Positions 36,252 through 45,467 of a DNA stretch of 64,000 bases are shown in pieces; the stretch's first letter is position 1, and every line of letters starts with the position of its first letter. This DNA is from Caldilinea sp. CFX5 (lineage in GTDB: Bacteria; Chloroflexota; Anaerolineae; Caldilineales; Caldilineaceae). Where the stretch lies: positions 62,001 through 126,000 of the forward strand of contig QWII01000016.1 in NCBI GenBank assembly GCA_021405325.1, given 5' to 3'. The position numbers and the translations under genes were made by a program. A model generated the notes under the pieces. That model saw only the letters and a program-made list of their open reading frames with translations. It ran no database searches and had not been told where the DNA came from.

Positions 36252-37466
36252 TTAGGGCACAGTAACAACCAGTGGTAAAAAGGTTTTACGCGCGAGCGGT
36301 GACGTCACATAAAATGGCCCATACCGATTTTCCTTGCCCGTTACTTCATACTCGACCAACCAAAATTCCATGGCTGTTGCCGGGCCATCGTAGGCTGGCC
36401 GATAGGGCAAACGCACTTCATAGACACCTCCTTGCGCCCCTTTGCTGGCAATGATCGCCGCAGTAAGTTCTTCGGTCGCTGCCGCAGAGACATCGCGGCT
36501 ACGTAAGAGTCGATAGCCATAGGTTTGCTGCTCAAAAACTGTCACCCAACGGATGACCAATTCATTGTTCTCGACGGCAATTGTAAAGGCGGCCAACTCA
36601 ATCACCTTGGGCGTAGCGGCCACGGGCGCCGACAAGCGCACACTGGCGCCGGGCGCCAATGATAACACAACGGCGGCACGTGGATCTTCGCTATACCCCT
36701 CCGGCGGCCAGACTGTCACCGCATAGTCCCCCGGCGGCAGATCGGGAAAGAGGGCCGCACCCCGTTGGTCAACCACCAGACGACTGACTTCACGGCCGGC
36801 GCTGTTGCTGAGGATCACCACTGCGCCCAAGACCACCGGTTCGCTAAGCTGGCGATTGTTGTCACGATTGGTATCATCATAGACATAAACCGTCGCCTGC
36901 GCGGCTTGCACAAAGCCGGCATCGAGCACCCGATGTTGATCGCCGCTAGCCAGGATGACTGGCGAAGAGCGGCCATAGGTGACCATGCCTGTGGTGAAGA
37001 TGTCACTGTCCCTGGTCTCATCCGTACCTTGGTCGGGGCTTGTCGGATACATACTGCCGCGCGTCGTAAATTCCAACAGATAGGTGGCCGGCATCAACCC
37101 ACGAAAGGCATAGCTACCGGTGATGGTGGTGGTGGCCGTCAACAAGGGGGTGGTGTTGATCTGCGGCGTAGACTCTGATGTCGCACTCAGCAGATAGAGT
37201 TCAACCAGAGTGAAAGGCAGGAAAGGCTCGTCCAGTTGATAGAGGCCGTCCTGATTCACGTCTTTCCAGACGCGGCCTGTAATAACGCCTTCGCTTGCTG
37301 TCGTCGCTGTTTGTGTCGATAACGGCTGATGGGAGAAGGCATGATCAGCCATTGCGTGCGCCGCTTTAGGGTGGGGCGCTGACGCCAATAACAAACTCCA
37401 GATCAGGATGTAGAGCAAGCAAGCTTGCCTCCATCGTTTTTGTCGGCGATCAATGTTGTCGCTCAT
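36252..37466 (-). CDS. Exported SdrD_B-like protein with FLPL C-terminus
   Basis: A 404-residue protein with signal peptide (ACLLYILIWSLLLASA). One SdrD_B-like domain begins GRVWKDVNQDGLYQLDEP; a second, partial one begins VYVYDDTNRDNNRQLSEP. The sub-C-terminal domain (KVIELAAFTIAV to WLVEYEVTGKENRYGPF) is shared with 33738-36143 and 41112-44189. It ends KTFLPLVVTVP. AGGAGG ribosome site upstream. The next gene starts 109 nt downstream in the same direction; it may be the first gene of that operon. Confidence 0.8.
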   Translation of the reverse strand: MSDNIDRRQKRWRQACLLYILIWSLLLASAPHPKAAHAMADHAFSHQPLSTQTATTASEGVITGRVWKDVNQDGLYQLDEPFLPFTLVELYLLSATSESTPQINTTPLLTATTTITGSYAFRGLMPATYLLEFTTRGSMYPTSPDQGTDETRDSDIFTTGMVTYGRSSPVILASGDQHRVLDAGFVQAAQATVYVYDDTNRDNNRQLSEPVVLGAVVILSNSAGREVSRLVVDQRGAALFPDLPPGDYAVTVWPPEGYSEDPRAAVVLSLAPGASVRLSAPVAATPKVIELAAFTIAVENNELVIRWVTVFEQQTYGYRLLRSRDVSAAATEELTAAIIASKGAQGGVYEVRLPYRPAYDGPATAMEFWLVEYEVTGKENRYGPFYVTSPLARKTFLPLVVTVP

Positions 37467-37704
37467 GAGCTAGTAACCTCCTAATCGCTTGTACAAGACG
37501 CAATCAATAAATGGTCGTTGCCGTCGTTAATCTAGACGACAAAACGTTAAGGAAGTTATCGTTTGTTTCTGAGGAAAATAGAGTAAAGATGATAGTTCGG
37601 AGATAATGCCGATCTCTGTTTCGGCGGGGAACAAAAGTCGTAGAGAGGTAAGACAGTAGGCCAGTAAGTCAGTGCAGCAGCAGATCAGGCGCCATACCTG
37701 TTCT

Positions 37705-37786
37705 GAAAATAACAGGGATTTCACCGATTATGCCGATTCACGAATAGAAAAATCGGTGCAATCGGTGAAATCCCTGTTGCATTTTC
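37705..37786. repeat. Palindrome, uninterrupted relative of 3577-3754
   Basis: AATAACAGGGATTTCACCGA (37709 onward) pairs with AATCGGTGAAATCCCTGTT (37760 onward) and closely matches the arms at 3577-3609 and 3714-3754. Here nothing is inserted between them. Confidence 0.8.
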
Positions 37787-37826
37787 ATCGTTTGCGGCGC
37801 CGCTAAGGTATGTGGCTTGATGGGAA

Positions 37827-37895
37827 AATAACAGGGATTTCACCGATTACGCCGATTAGACAGAATAAAAATCTGTCTAATCGGCGTAATCGGTG
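37827..37895. repeat. Palindrome with perfect 24-bp arms
   Basis: CACCGATTACGCCGATTAGA (starting 37841) pairs exactly, over 24 bp in all, with the arm 37872-37895 around a 7-nt loop. The left side again starts AATAACAGGGATTT, as in the preceding copy, so it is a tandem variant. Confidence 0.82.
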
Positions 37896-38064
37896 ATCAA
37901 AATCTGCTTCGCTCAACTGCGGAAAATGTGATAAGAAACGGGGTTTTTGGCAACAGGAGCCTTTTGGGTGCGGTTTCTGGCCGGCGCAACTTACTGATTC
38001 CGTAGATGAGCCAATCTGCTTTTCATGATTATGGGTGTGCTACCTTCATGGCGGCTGATCTATT

Positions 38065-41000
38065 TTACTTGTGCACCAGCGGGAGATAGAACGGCTTGGG
38101 TGTCCACATCATCACAGGCGTCAACGGGTCGCCGAGGAGGAGATAGACGGCGCGCGTCTCTTGACAACAGGGGGTCGAGGCAAAAAGAGTCATGTAGGCC
38201 GCGGTGATGAGATCACCCAAACGCGCCTGCAAGGGGGGCGATTGCCATAACTTGCGGTGAAAGCCTTGTTGCATCCAATCATGGCCGACGGCAACGGTGA
38301 GGCCGGCCGATCCCCAGACGGCCACAGCGCCGCCGTTGTTATGGCGCAAGAAGCGTTCATCAATGGTATGACCGCTGGGGGAGATAAAGACGAATTGGGC
38401 GGTAAAACAGGTCATCTCCAATAGAATTGACGGTTGCTCCCGATTCTTTAGTTCAAAGACATCGTTGGCATTAAAGAGATAGGGTGGCTCCAGGGCCGGG
38501 TTGGTGGTGGCCCAGAGCAGATGATTGCCATGACCATTGTAGGTGATCAAACCGGGGCCGCGGTTGATCTCCGCAATCGTGCGCAGGCGCGCTGTTCGGC
38601 CATCCGGCTCGCGCCAGGGGCGCGTCACCCCGTCGGCGGTCGGGTCATAATAGACGCGGCGGGTCTGGACTTGGGGGGGCTGCACAGCGCCAATGCCCAT
38701 TGCCGGATCCCCCTCACTGATCAGATCCGAGAGGTAGGCAAAATCACCGGCCGGGTCTTTGGCGCCGTTGCTCTGAATATAATTATCAGCCACATAGAGC
38801 GCGGTCTGCTGGGTTGGGGGATGCGTTTCATAGTACAAAATTTTGTCAACCACAATGCGTAACTGCTCTGCATTCTGTACAGAGAGCCGCCCGACCGCAA
38901 TGTCATCCAAAAAGCTAGGGTCCGCCGTCGTGTCGAGCGGGTCGGCGCCATCCAACTGGGCAAAACAGTTTTCGCAAGCCGTCTCTTTGATCCAGGGGTC
39001 AATGGGCGCCAGATAGGCGGGTAGTACATTGACATTGGCGTCACCGTTACGCACCTTCGTATAGTTGCGTGGGTCCAAGGTCGAGTCACCCACCAGAATG
39101 GCAGCAATCGGCGCCGGTTGCCAGTGGCTTACAACATAGCGCAAAAAGTTGCGAATGGCTTGCGGCGAGATTTGCCCATAACTCCAGCCATCATAAATGG
39201 CCTGGGGATCGATCACCTGCACCTGATAGCCTTGTTGCCGCCGATGTGCAACCAGCGGCGCCAATTCAGCTTGAAGCCAGGTTGGCGCAATGTAAACGGC
39301 ATCTGCCCCACCCGCCGCGATGACATCCACCGGTGTATAGCGCAGAATCGTCGGCTGGTGCAGCGTGCCGGGGCCGGTGAGCAGATAACGCCGTGGGGTT
39401 GGCCCGTCTTCAAATTGCGCCTTGGGGCCGCCGGGGATTTGCACGATCACCGGCGCCGCCGGGTCGGTAATGTCGTAGAGCGTGCGGTCGGTCGGCATAT
39501 TTTGCAATTGGTAGCGCCATTGTCCAGCCACGCCGGTGAAGGTCGCCCCTTTCCCGCCAAAATCCAGGTTGACCGGTTGGCGCCAGAAGAGCTTATCGAC
39601 CCGAATCATACTGGGGTCTTGAACGGCAATCAACACCAGATCGAGCCGATCCGTCTGCACGGTGCGCGTAAAGCTCTGTTGCCAATTTTCATAGAAGTGA
39701 TGGTTGGCCCAGGTGAGCGGCTGTATCTGATTGCCCAAGTTGACATGGAGCGTATGGGTGGCGACCGAGCGCGCACTACCGGTCAAGGTAAATACCGACG
39801 GCAGGGCGCTGCCCATCTCCAGGGGCAACGCCTGGGTCAAGGTAATGCTTTTGAGCGGATAGCTGGCCGGGTTATCGGGTTGGACAATCTCGATCTCCAG
39901 GCTGGCGCCAAACCAATGATCGCCGTCGATGCCGCTCATGGTCGATTCATAGATCTGATTCTTTTCCCAGATCCCTTCTTCATACGCGCTTTGGCGCAGC
40001 GTCGCCAATTTGGGAAAGGCATTGCGCAGCGTCATGCGTGGGTGCCCTTGCGGCGCCGTCGCCGGTTCGTTGGTCAGCCAGTAGGTATCGGTGATGTTCC
40101 AGCGGTCGCCGACTTGCAGACTGGCCGGCGCCGGTTCCGCATAGAAACGCACTTCGGTGTTGGCATCCAGTAACCCGTCATCATCACGAATTTCCAACGG
40201 ACGGGGTGCGCCTTGCCAGGTTAAGAGCAATTGACCCAAGGGCGCGCCGGCGCTCAACCCGGCAGCCAGCAAGGCTGGCCCGGTCAGTCGTTGAGTGCCG
40301 GCGGCGCTGACGCCAATTTTGAAGGCGTTCTTGGTCAGGGCCGGATTGGTGGGAGCAACGGCCGGCGGCGACAAGGTCACGGGTTGGTTGGTAAAGCTGC
40401 TGAGATCCAACAACGACAGCGATGCGTCCGCTTGCTTAGTCGCGCCGGCAGCGCTGGTTGCCGCCCCCGTCGTGGTCAGCGCACGGGCGCCGGAGATGGT
40501 GGCGCGCCCGGCCAGGGCGATTTTGGTCACGCCTCCTTCGACATAGAGCGGGCTGAGGGCGACCACGCCTAAACGCAAGCCGCGCATCCGTCCTTCACGC
40601 AACAGAAAAACGGGACTGGTGGGCAGCGTGTGCCGTTCGCGAAACGTGGGGGGCGCCGGACTTTCCCAATCAGCCGCCGGTGGAACCAGTGCTTCTGCTG
40701 CCGGCAACTCGCCCGACCAAGTGGCCACTGCCAGCCCTTCCACCACCGGCGTCACTTGCCCATGATCCGGCAGCAAAACCGCTTCCAGGCGCATGGGCAA
40801 CTGGAAGCCAGCCATGGGCGCTTGCGGCCATGCCTGCAAAGTCGCCCATAAGTGGTCGGTAGCTGCCGCGGTGGCGCCCGCGTTCGGGGCCTGATCAAGG
40901 CGCCACTGCAAAGTGACACCGGTTGCGGTTGCTGTCGTTTCATAGTGACTCGACGACGGGGGCATCGCTTGTTCCGGGCCGGTGTCTTTAGTTAATACTG

Positions 41001-41070
41001 ACGCCTGGGCTGTTTGTGCTGCCGGCAAAAACAAGCTGCAACAGAACAAAAAGAGCCATAAGATACGCAT
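38065..41070 (-). CDS. Gingipain-like C25 peptidase with YLPL C-terminus
   Basis: A ~1001-residue exported cysteine peptidase. Signal peptide ILWLFLFCCSLFLPAAQT. A long N-terminal beta-rich prodomain precedes the C25 catalytic part: IAAILVGDSTLDPRNYT, then GLITYNGHGNHLLW (catalytic His) and LLEMTCFTAQFVF (catalytic Cys). The protein ends KPFYLPLVHK. In Bacteroidota, C25 peptidases such as PorU process type-9-secreted proteins. No T9SS is visible here and Chloroflexota lack a classic outer membrane, but its position amid [FY]LPL proteins makes a processing role worth considering. Start ATG 41070 has AAAAGGA upstream; ATG 41088 and 41100 are alternatives. Confidence 0.82.
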   Translation of the reverse strand: MRILWLFLFCCSLFLPAAQTAQASVLTKDTGPEQAMPPSSSHYETTATATGVTLQWRLDQAPNAGATAAATDHLWATLQAWPQAPMAGFQLPMRLEAVLLPDHGQVTPVVEGLAVATWSGELPAAEALVPPAADWESPAPPTFRERHTLPTSPVFLLREGRMRGLRLGVVALSPLYVEGGVTKIALAGRATISGARALTTTGAATSAAGATKQADASLSLLDLSSFTNQPVTLSPPAVAPTNPALTKNAFKIGVSAAGTQRLTGPALLAAGLSAGAPLGQLLLTWQGAPRPLEIRDDDGLLDANTEVRFYAEPAPASLQVGDRWNITDTYWLTNEPATAPQGHPRMTLRNAFPKLATLRQSAYEEGIWEKNQIYESTMSGIDGDHWFGASLEIEIVQPDNPASYPLKSITLTQALPLEMGSALPSVFTLTGSARSVATHTLHVNLGNQIQPLTWANHHFYENWQQSFTRTVQTDRLDLVLIAVQDPSMIRVDKLFWRQPVNLDFGGKGATFTGVAGQWRYQLQNMPTDRTLYDITDPAAPVIVQIPGGPKAQFEDGPTPRRYLLTGPGTLHQPTILRYTPVDVIAAGGADAVYIAPTWLQAELAPLVAHRRQQGYQVQVIDPQAIYDGWSYGQISPQAIRNFLRYVVSHWQPAPIAAILVGDSTLDPRNYTKVRNGDANVNVLPAYLAPIDPWIKETACENCFAQLDGADPLDTTADPSFLDDIAVGRLSVQNAEQLRIVVDKILYYETHPPTQQTALYVADNYIQSNGAKDPAGDFAYLSDLISEGDPAMGIGAVQPPQVQTRRVYYDPTADGVTRPWREPDGRTARLRTIAEINRGPGLITYNGHGNHLLWATTNPALEPPYLFNANDVFELKNREQPSILLEMTCFTAQFVFISPSGHTIDERFLRHNNGGAVAVWGSAGLTVAVGHDWMQQGFHRKLWQSPPLQARLGDLITAAYMTLFASTPCCQETRAVYLLLGDPLTPVMMWTPKPFYLPLVHK

Positions 41071-41111
41071 AGAGATTCCTTTTGACATCCCGTAACTCAA
41101 TACTTACCCCA

Positions 41112-44100
41112 TTAGCGCAACACCAAAGGTAAGTAAAGGGCCGGCGTCGCGATCCGGATCGGGCCATAGAGATTCTCCTTGTTATCCACTTCCATTTCCA
41201 CCAGCCAGAAGTGCAGTTGATCCAGCGGCGGGTCATAGAGCGGATCATACGGCATCGCCACCTCATAGACGCCGCCACGGCTGCCCTGACTTAAGACCAG
41301 ATGGGTCGTCAACCGGGTGGCATTGGCAAAGGCCGCTGTGGCGCCGGTGTGAACATGGAAGCCGCGCGTATTTTCCTCCGCCGCCGTCACCCAGCGAATC
41401 AAAATGACGCCTTCTTTGGGCGTTGCCGTAAAGCTAACCAGATCAATCGCCTTCGGATCAGTCGGCACGGTGGAGCCCCGTTGCGCAATACTCAGATCCT
41501 GGGTCAGGCTGCCACCCGGATCAAGCGGCGGCAAAGTGATTGAATCGCCGGTGAGCGTCTCGAAGCCGGTGGGCGGGATGATTTTAATGGTATATTGCTC
41601 GGGCGTCAGGCCATCAAAGCTAAAGAGACCATCCGCATCGGCCACCACGCGGGCCACCTCTTTGCCACGGGAATCATAGAGAATGATCGTGGCGCCGGGA
41701 ACCGGCAATTCACCCGAATCGCGCGTCCCGTTGCGGTTACGGTCATTAAAGACCGTAGCCATGATCACCGCCGGGAGGACAAAACCGGCATCCCGTTCAA
41801 AGAGCGCACTATCAAAGCTTGCTCTAATAACGTTGGTGCGGCTGGCGCGTTCCAACCCGGTGCGCACACCGTCGCTATCCACTGTGTCATCATTGTCCTG
41901 ATCCGCTTTGGTCGGCACCATGTCGCCGGGGGCCGGGAACTCGACATAGTAACGACCGTGAATGAGCGCCGGGGTTAGGAAACCGCCGCTGCTGTCTGTG
42001 GTCATGGTCAGCAACTGCCGGCTATTGGCTCCCTCCAACCGATAGAGGTAGACCGGCAGATTGGGCAGCCGACTTTCATTGACCTGTTGCAAACCGTCGC
42101 CATTGCTGTCATTCCAGATCACGCCGCCAATCTTATCATTGGGGTCGAGATAGTCAGGAATACCATCGCGGTCATTGTCATCGTTGGTCGGGTTGCCGTC
42201 GCGGCTCATATCTTCTTGGGTGGTGGGCAGGCCATCGCCATCGTCGTCCGGATCAAGATAGTTCGGCACGCCATCCCTGTCAGTGTCCGGCCCCGGATTG
42301 GTCTCCGGGTTGTTGTCACCGTCCAGGTTGGCGTCTTCTAAAGGGTCAACCACCCCGTCCTGATCGCTATCTTGAATCGTACAATCGGCCGATGCTGCGC
42401 CATAGTTGCGAATATAGGCGTTGTTACGGTCAATGCCCAGCACGTCAATCTGGTTGCCCGGATTGGTGCCGACCGAGTTGGGCAGTTTATTGAAGGGATC
42501 CGTGTCGTTTTCAATCAACCGAACCACGCCACGGCAGTCGCCCGTATTGCGGAAGGTAAAGACCTTCACCTCCTGGCCGGCGCTCCATTCGTAGACGCCG
42601 TGGTCGCCGCCGCTAAAGGAGACGACGAACGAGATATAGTCCGCTGTCGGATCTTCAACCGGGCTGTCAATGCGGGAGTTCGGGTTCCACTGCGTACCAG
42701 GGACCGTACTGGCCAGATTGCTGACCGTAAAGCGATTCAATCCTTTGGCGTGCGGCACTTTGATCGTCACCTGCGCGGTCAAGGTCAAATTGGGCGCTTT
42801 GGGGTTGGCGTTGGGGCGCATATAGACTTCGTAGATACCACGGCGGTAAAAGATCCCAAACTCAATGCCAAGCGCGTTGTCGTTGTCAAGATAGTCCGGC
42901 GTGCCGTCGCGATCGCTGTCATCATTGCGCGGGTTGCCGTCTTTGTTGGCATCTTCGTCAATGGTCTTAATGCCATCACCATCATCATCCGGGTCGAGGT
43001 AATCGGGTCGGCCATCGTCATCGGAGTCGCGACAGGGCATACCCGTGGGGCATTCGGCGCCGTCCGGCACATTGTCCTTGTCGCTGTCACCATCACCGGG
43101 CGGGAAATCATCCGGGTCGAGATAATCGGGGATTTTGTCACCGTCGCTGTCATCATCACGTGGGTCGTTGTTGCCATTGGGGTCTTCATCAATCGTTAGG
43201 GCGCCGTCACCATCATCGTCCAGATCGATCATATTCCAGATCGAGTCATTGTCGGTGTCGTCATTGGTTGGATCGCCGTCGCCATTCACATCTTCATCGA
43301 TGGTCGGCACCGCGTCGTTGTCGTCATCATTGTCGCGATAGTTGGGCGTGCCGTCGCCGTCAATGTCATCATTGAGCCAGTTGCCGTCGTTGTTGTAATC
43401 CTCAAAGCGAGTCAAAACTCCATCACCATCGTCATCTGGATCCAGATAATTGGGCTTGCCGTCGCCATCGGTGTCGGGGCCGGGGTTGGTGGCCGGGTTG
43501 TTGTCGCCGTCGCTGTTGGCATCCTCGATCTGGTTGGGGACGCCGTCGCCGTCGCTGTCGTTGTTGGCCGCCGGTGTACAGTTGGCCTTCCCCGTCTCAT
43601 AGTTGCCGATATAAGCATTATCTTTGGCAATGCCCAGCACCGTAATCTGATTGCCGGGGTTGGTGCCGACCGAGTTGGGCAATTTGTTAAAAGGATCGGT
43701 GTCGTTGTCGATTAGCTCCAGCGCACCCAGACAAGCGCCGCTGTTCTTAAAACTAAAGAGCTTGATCTCCTGGTTGGCGCTCCATTTGAAGATCGAGCGG
43801 TCGCCGCCGGGGAAATCGACGACAAAGGAGAGGTAATCAAAACCGGACGCTTCGGTCGGGGCATCGACGCGTGAACTGGCGGCCCAGATCGTGCCGGGCA
43901 CCGCGCTCTGTAAATTGGCAACAACAAAACGATCCAGACCAGTGCCATGGGGCGCCTTGATCGTGACCTGCGCCGTTAGGGTGAGATTGGGCGCACTGGG
44001 CGTGATGTCCGGGCGCATATAGAGTTCGTAGGTATTGCCGGTGAGGATCAGTTTATAGGCAATGCCCTGGGTGGCCGCCACGGCTGTGGACGGCGCGGCT

Positions 44101-44189
44101 TGAAGCTGCGGCGTGATTGAGCGGGCGACGCTCAACCACAAGGCCAGGATGCTGAGGAGCAGCCCTAGCTTACGAGAGAAACCGTTCAT
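41112..44189 (-). CDS. Surface protein with two copies of the shared module, Ca repeats, SdrD_B and YLPL C-terminus
   Basis: A ~1025-residue exported protein (signal LLLSILALWLSVARS). Order: shared ~165-residue module (IAYKLILTGNTYELYMRPD, to 43568), thrombospondin-type-3 repeats, second module (IEFGIFYRRGIYEVYMRPN, 42880-42365), more repeats, SdrD_B-like domains (GGVIWNDSNGDGLQQ; ATVFNDRNRNGTRDSGE), the ~110-residue sub-C-terminal domain (IDLVSFTATPKEGVI) and ALYLPLVLR. GGAGGT ribosome site. The modules are similar enough (both contain DPFNKLPNSVGTNPGNQI) to be a recent internal duplication. Likely calcium-stabilised and surface-exposed. Confidence 0.85.
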   Translation of the reverse strand: MNGFSRKLGLLLSILALWLSVARSITPQLQAAPSTAVAATQGIAYKLILTGNTYELYMRPDITPSAPNLTLTAQVTIKAPHGTGLDRFVVANLQSAVPGTIWAASSRVDAPTEASGFDYLSFVVDFPGGDRSIFKWSANQEIKLFSFKNSGACLGALELIDNDTDPFNKLPNSVGTNPGNQITVLGIAKDNAYIGNYETGKANCTPAANNDSDGDGVPNQIEDANSDGDNNPATNPGPDTDGDGKPNYLDPDDDGDGVLTRFEDYNNDGNWLNDDIDGDGTPNYRDNDDDNDAVPTIDEDVNGDGDPTNDDTDNDSIWNMIDLDDDGDGALTIDEDPNGNNDPRDDDSDGDKIPDYLDPDDFPPGDGDSDKDNVPDGAECPTGMPCRDSDDDGRPDYLDPDDDGDGIKTIDEDANKDGNPRNDDSDRDGTPDYLDNDNALGIEFGIFYRRGIYEVYMRPNANPKAPNLTLTAQVTIKVPHAKGLNRFTVSNLASTVPGTQWNPNSRIDSPVEDPTADYISFVVSFSGGDHGVYEWSAGQEVKVFTFRNTGDCRGVVRLIENDTDPFNKLPNSVGTNPGNQIDVLGIDRNNAYIRNYGAASADCTIQDSDQDGVVDPLEDANLDGDNNPETNPGPDTDRDGVPNYLDPDDDGDGLPTTQEDMSRDGNPTNDDNDRDGIPDYLDPNDKIGGVIWNDSNGDGLQQVNESRLPNLPVYLYRLEGANSRQLLTMTTDSSGGFLTPALIHGRYYVEFPAPGDMVPTKADQDNDDTVDSDGVRTGLERASRTNVIRASFDSALFERDAGFVLPAVIMATVFNDRNRNGTRDSGELPVPGATIILYDSRGKEVARVVADADGLFSFDGLTPEQYTIKIIPPTGFETLTGDSITLPPLDPGGSLTQDLSIAQRGSTVPTDPKAIDLVSFTATPKEGVILIRWVTAAEENTRGFHVHTGATAAFANATRLTTHLVLSQGSRGGVYEVAMPYDPLYDPPLDQLHFWLVEMEVDNKENLYGPIRIATPALYLPLVLR

Positions 44190-44366
44190 AAGTACCTCCA
44201 ACAGAAGATAGATCGCTGACGCACGTAGGTGCGCTTGTGTCAAAGCAAAGTAAATGCAAACCAGAATTTTGGATAGCGCCGCTTATAAAAGCGTAATCGG
44301 GTTGGTCGGCTCTGCCGGTTTTCTATTTTGGTGCTATAGCAAGCCCTTTGGTTAAAAATTAAGAAT

Positions 44367-44482
44367 AGGACTTACGCAAGACGAGAATCTGGGCGCCCAG
44401 AGGGTGCCCGCGCCATCTCTGGCGGCAGGCCGGCAGGATGCCGCGGGCACCCTCTGGGCGCCCGGCGTCTTGCGTAAGTCCT
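44367..44482. mobile_element. MITE-like palindrome, family 2 (copy 1)
   Basis: A 116-bp element bounded by AGGACTTACGCAAGACG and CGTCTTGCGTAAGTCCT. The inner arms share GGGCGCCCAGAGGGTGCCCG-type sequence. Two further copies lie at 54830-54942 and 60507-60605. It is non-coding and lies upstream of 41112-44189. Confidence 0.8.
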
Positions 44483-44500
44483 GAAGAATTTGTTTTGGTA

Positions 44501-44626
44501 ATCGTAGGTGCGGTTTGATGAACATTACGAAAATAAAGTGGTAACTGTAGGTCATCGCCGCCGGCGTGACAAGTTCCAAGGATTACCGAAACAAGTAGCT
44601 AACCTTCATCAAACCGCACCTACGAT
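44501..44626. repeat. Facing pair of REP half-units (ATCGTAGGTGCGGTTTGATG)
   Basis: The 22-bp left arm (44501-44522) and its exact reverse complement (44605-44626) enclose ~80 nt. The arm begins with the same TCGTAGGTGCGGTTT as the REPs around 49.3-50.4 kb, here followed by GATGAA rather than the hairpin half. This may be a REP-flanked composite. It lies 3' of the 228-residue module protein. Confidence 0.75.
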
Positions 44627-44673
44627 TTTACCTGTGTATTGGCATCACGCTCATCAAAGTGCGCTACGCGACG

Positions 44674-45360
44674 TTACGGTCGAACAGCCAGCGGCATGTA
44701 GAGCTTCTTGGCTGCTTCTTCCTCTTGGCGTGGCGTATTGCCGTCGCTGCTGCAACTGGCGGCTTCGCCATAGTTGCCGACATAGGCGTTGTTGCGGTCA
44801 ATACCCAGCACATCGATCTGGTTGCCGGGGTTGGTATTGGCCGAGTTGCCGCTGCGGGCAAAGGTGTCGCCATTGTCCAGCAGGCTGACGGCGCCGAGAC
44901 AAGCCCCACCATTGGTAAAGGTGAAGAGCTTGATCTCCTGACCGGCCACCCATTGATAGGCACGGTGGTTGCCGTCAGTGAAGTTGACCGTGAACGAGAT
45001 GTAATCGGCGCTGCCATCTTCGCTAGGGGCATCGACGCGTGAACTTTGCGCCCAGTCCGCCCCGTCGACGGCGCTTTGCAGATTGCTCACTTCAAAGCGG
45101 GCGTCGCCATCGGCATGGGGCGCCTTGATTGTCACCTGGGAGGTCAACGTCAGGTTGAGACCTTCCGGTGTGACATTCGGGCGCATGTAGACGGCGTAGG
45201 CGCCATTCTCGTAGGCCACCTTGAACTCGATCCCCGCTTTATCCGGCGACACTGGTTCCAGTTTGGGCTTGACCGCCGGCGCGGCAAAGACCGCCTGTGC
45301 ATTCAGGGTCAACGCCAGCAAGCCCGTTAAGAGCATGGAAGACATCTTGAGACGATTCAT
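44674..45360 (-). CDS. Short exported protein consisting of one shared module plus YMPL tail
   Basis: A ~228-residue protein. Signal peptide MSSMLLTGLLALTLNAQA is followed by a single shared module (IEFKVAYENGAYAVYMRPN to NQIDVLGIDRNNAYVGNYG), then a short polar linker and KKLYMPLAVRP. It is therefore the minimal form of the family: module plus C-terminal motif. AAGGAG ribosome site before ATG 45360. It sits 107 nt downstream of 45468-48833. Its simplicity makes it a good candidate for the soluble or linker unit of a surface layer. Confidence 0.78.
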   Translation of the reverse strand: MNRLKMSSMLLTGLLALTLNAQAVFAAPAVKPKLEPVSPDKAGIEFKVAYENGAYAVYMRPNVTPEGLNLTLTSQVTIKAPHADGDARFEVSNLQSAVDGADWAQSSRVDAPSEDGSADYISFTVNFTDGNHRAYQWVAGQEIKLFTFTNGGACLGAVSLLDNGDTFARSGNSANTNPGNQIDVLGIDRNNAYVGNYGEAASCSSDGNTPRQEEEAAKKLYMPLAVRP

Positions 45361-45467
45361 GCGAAACTCCTTTTGTGATTTTAGATTTTGGATTTTGGAG
45401 TTTGGATTGTTATGCCACTGCGGTGACAAGCGCAAATCCAAAATCTAAAATCCAAAATCAGAAATAC

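Larger units (their letters stand above)
37467..38064. other. 598-bp intergenic region with two palindromes
   Basis: No gene is apparent. It contains palindromes at 37705-37786 and 37827-37895 (listed separately) and should hold the promoter for the surface-protein cluster starting at 37466. A CCGTAGATGAGCC segment at 38000 resembles the arm of the 49447-49533 palindrome. Confidence 0.5.

Noticed and set aside
42372..43199. 275-residue plus-strand frame in the 41112-44189 gene
   Set aside because: Antisense to thrombospondin-type-3 repeats; same artefact as at 45375.
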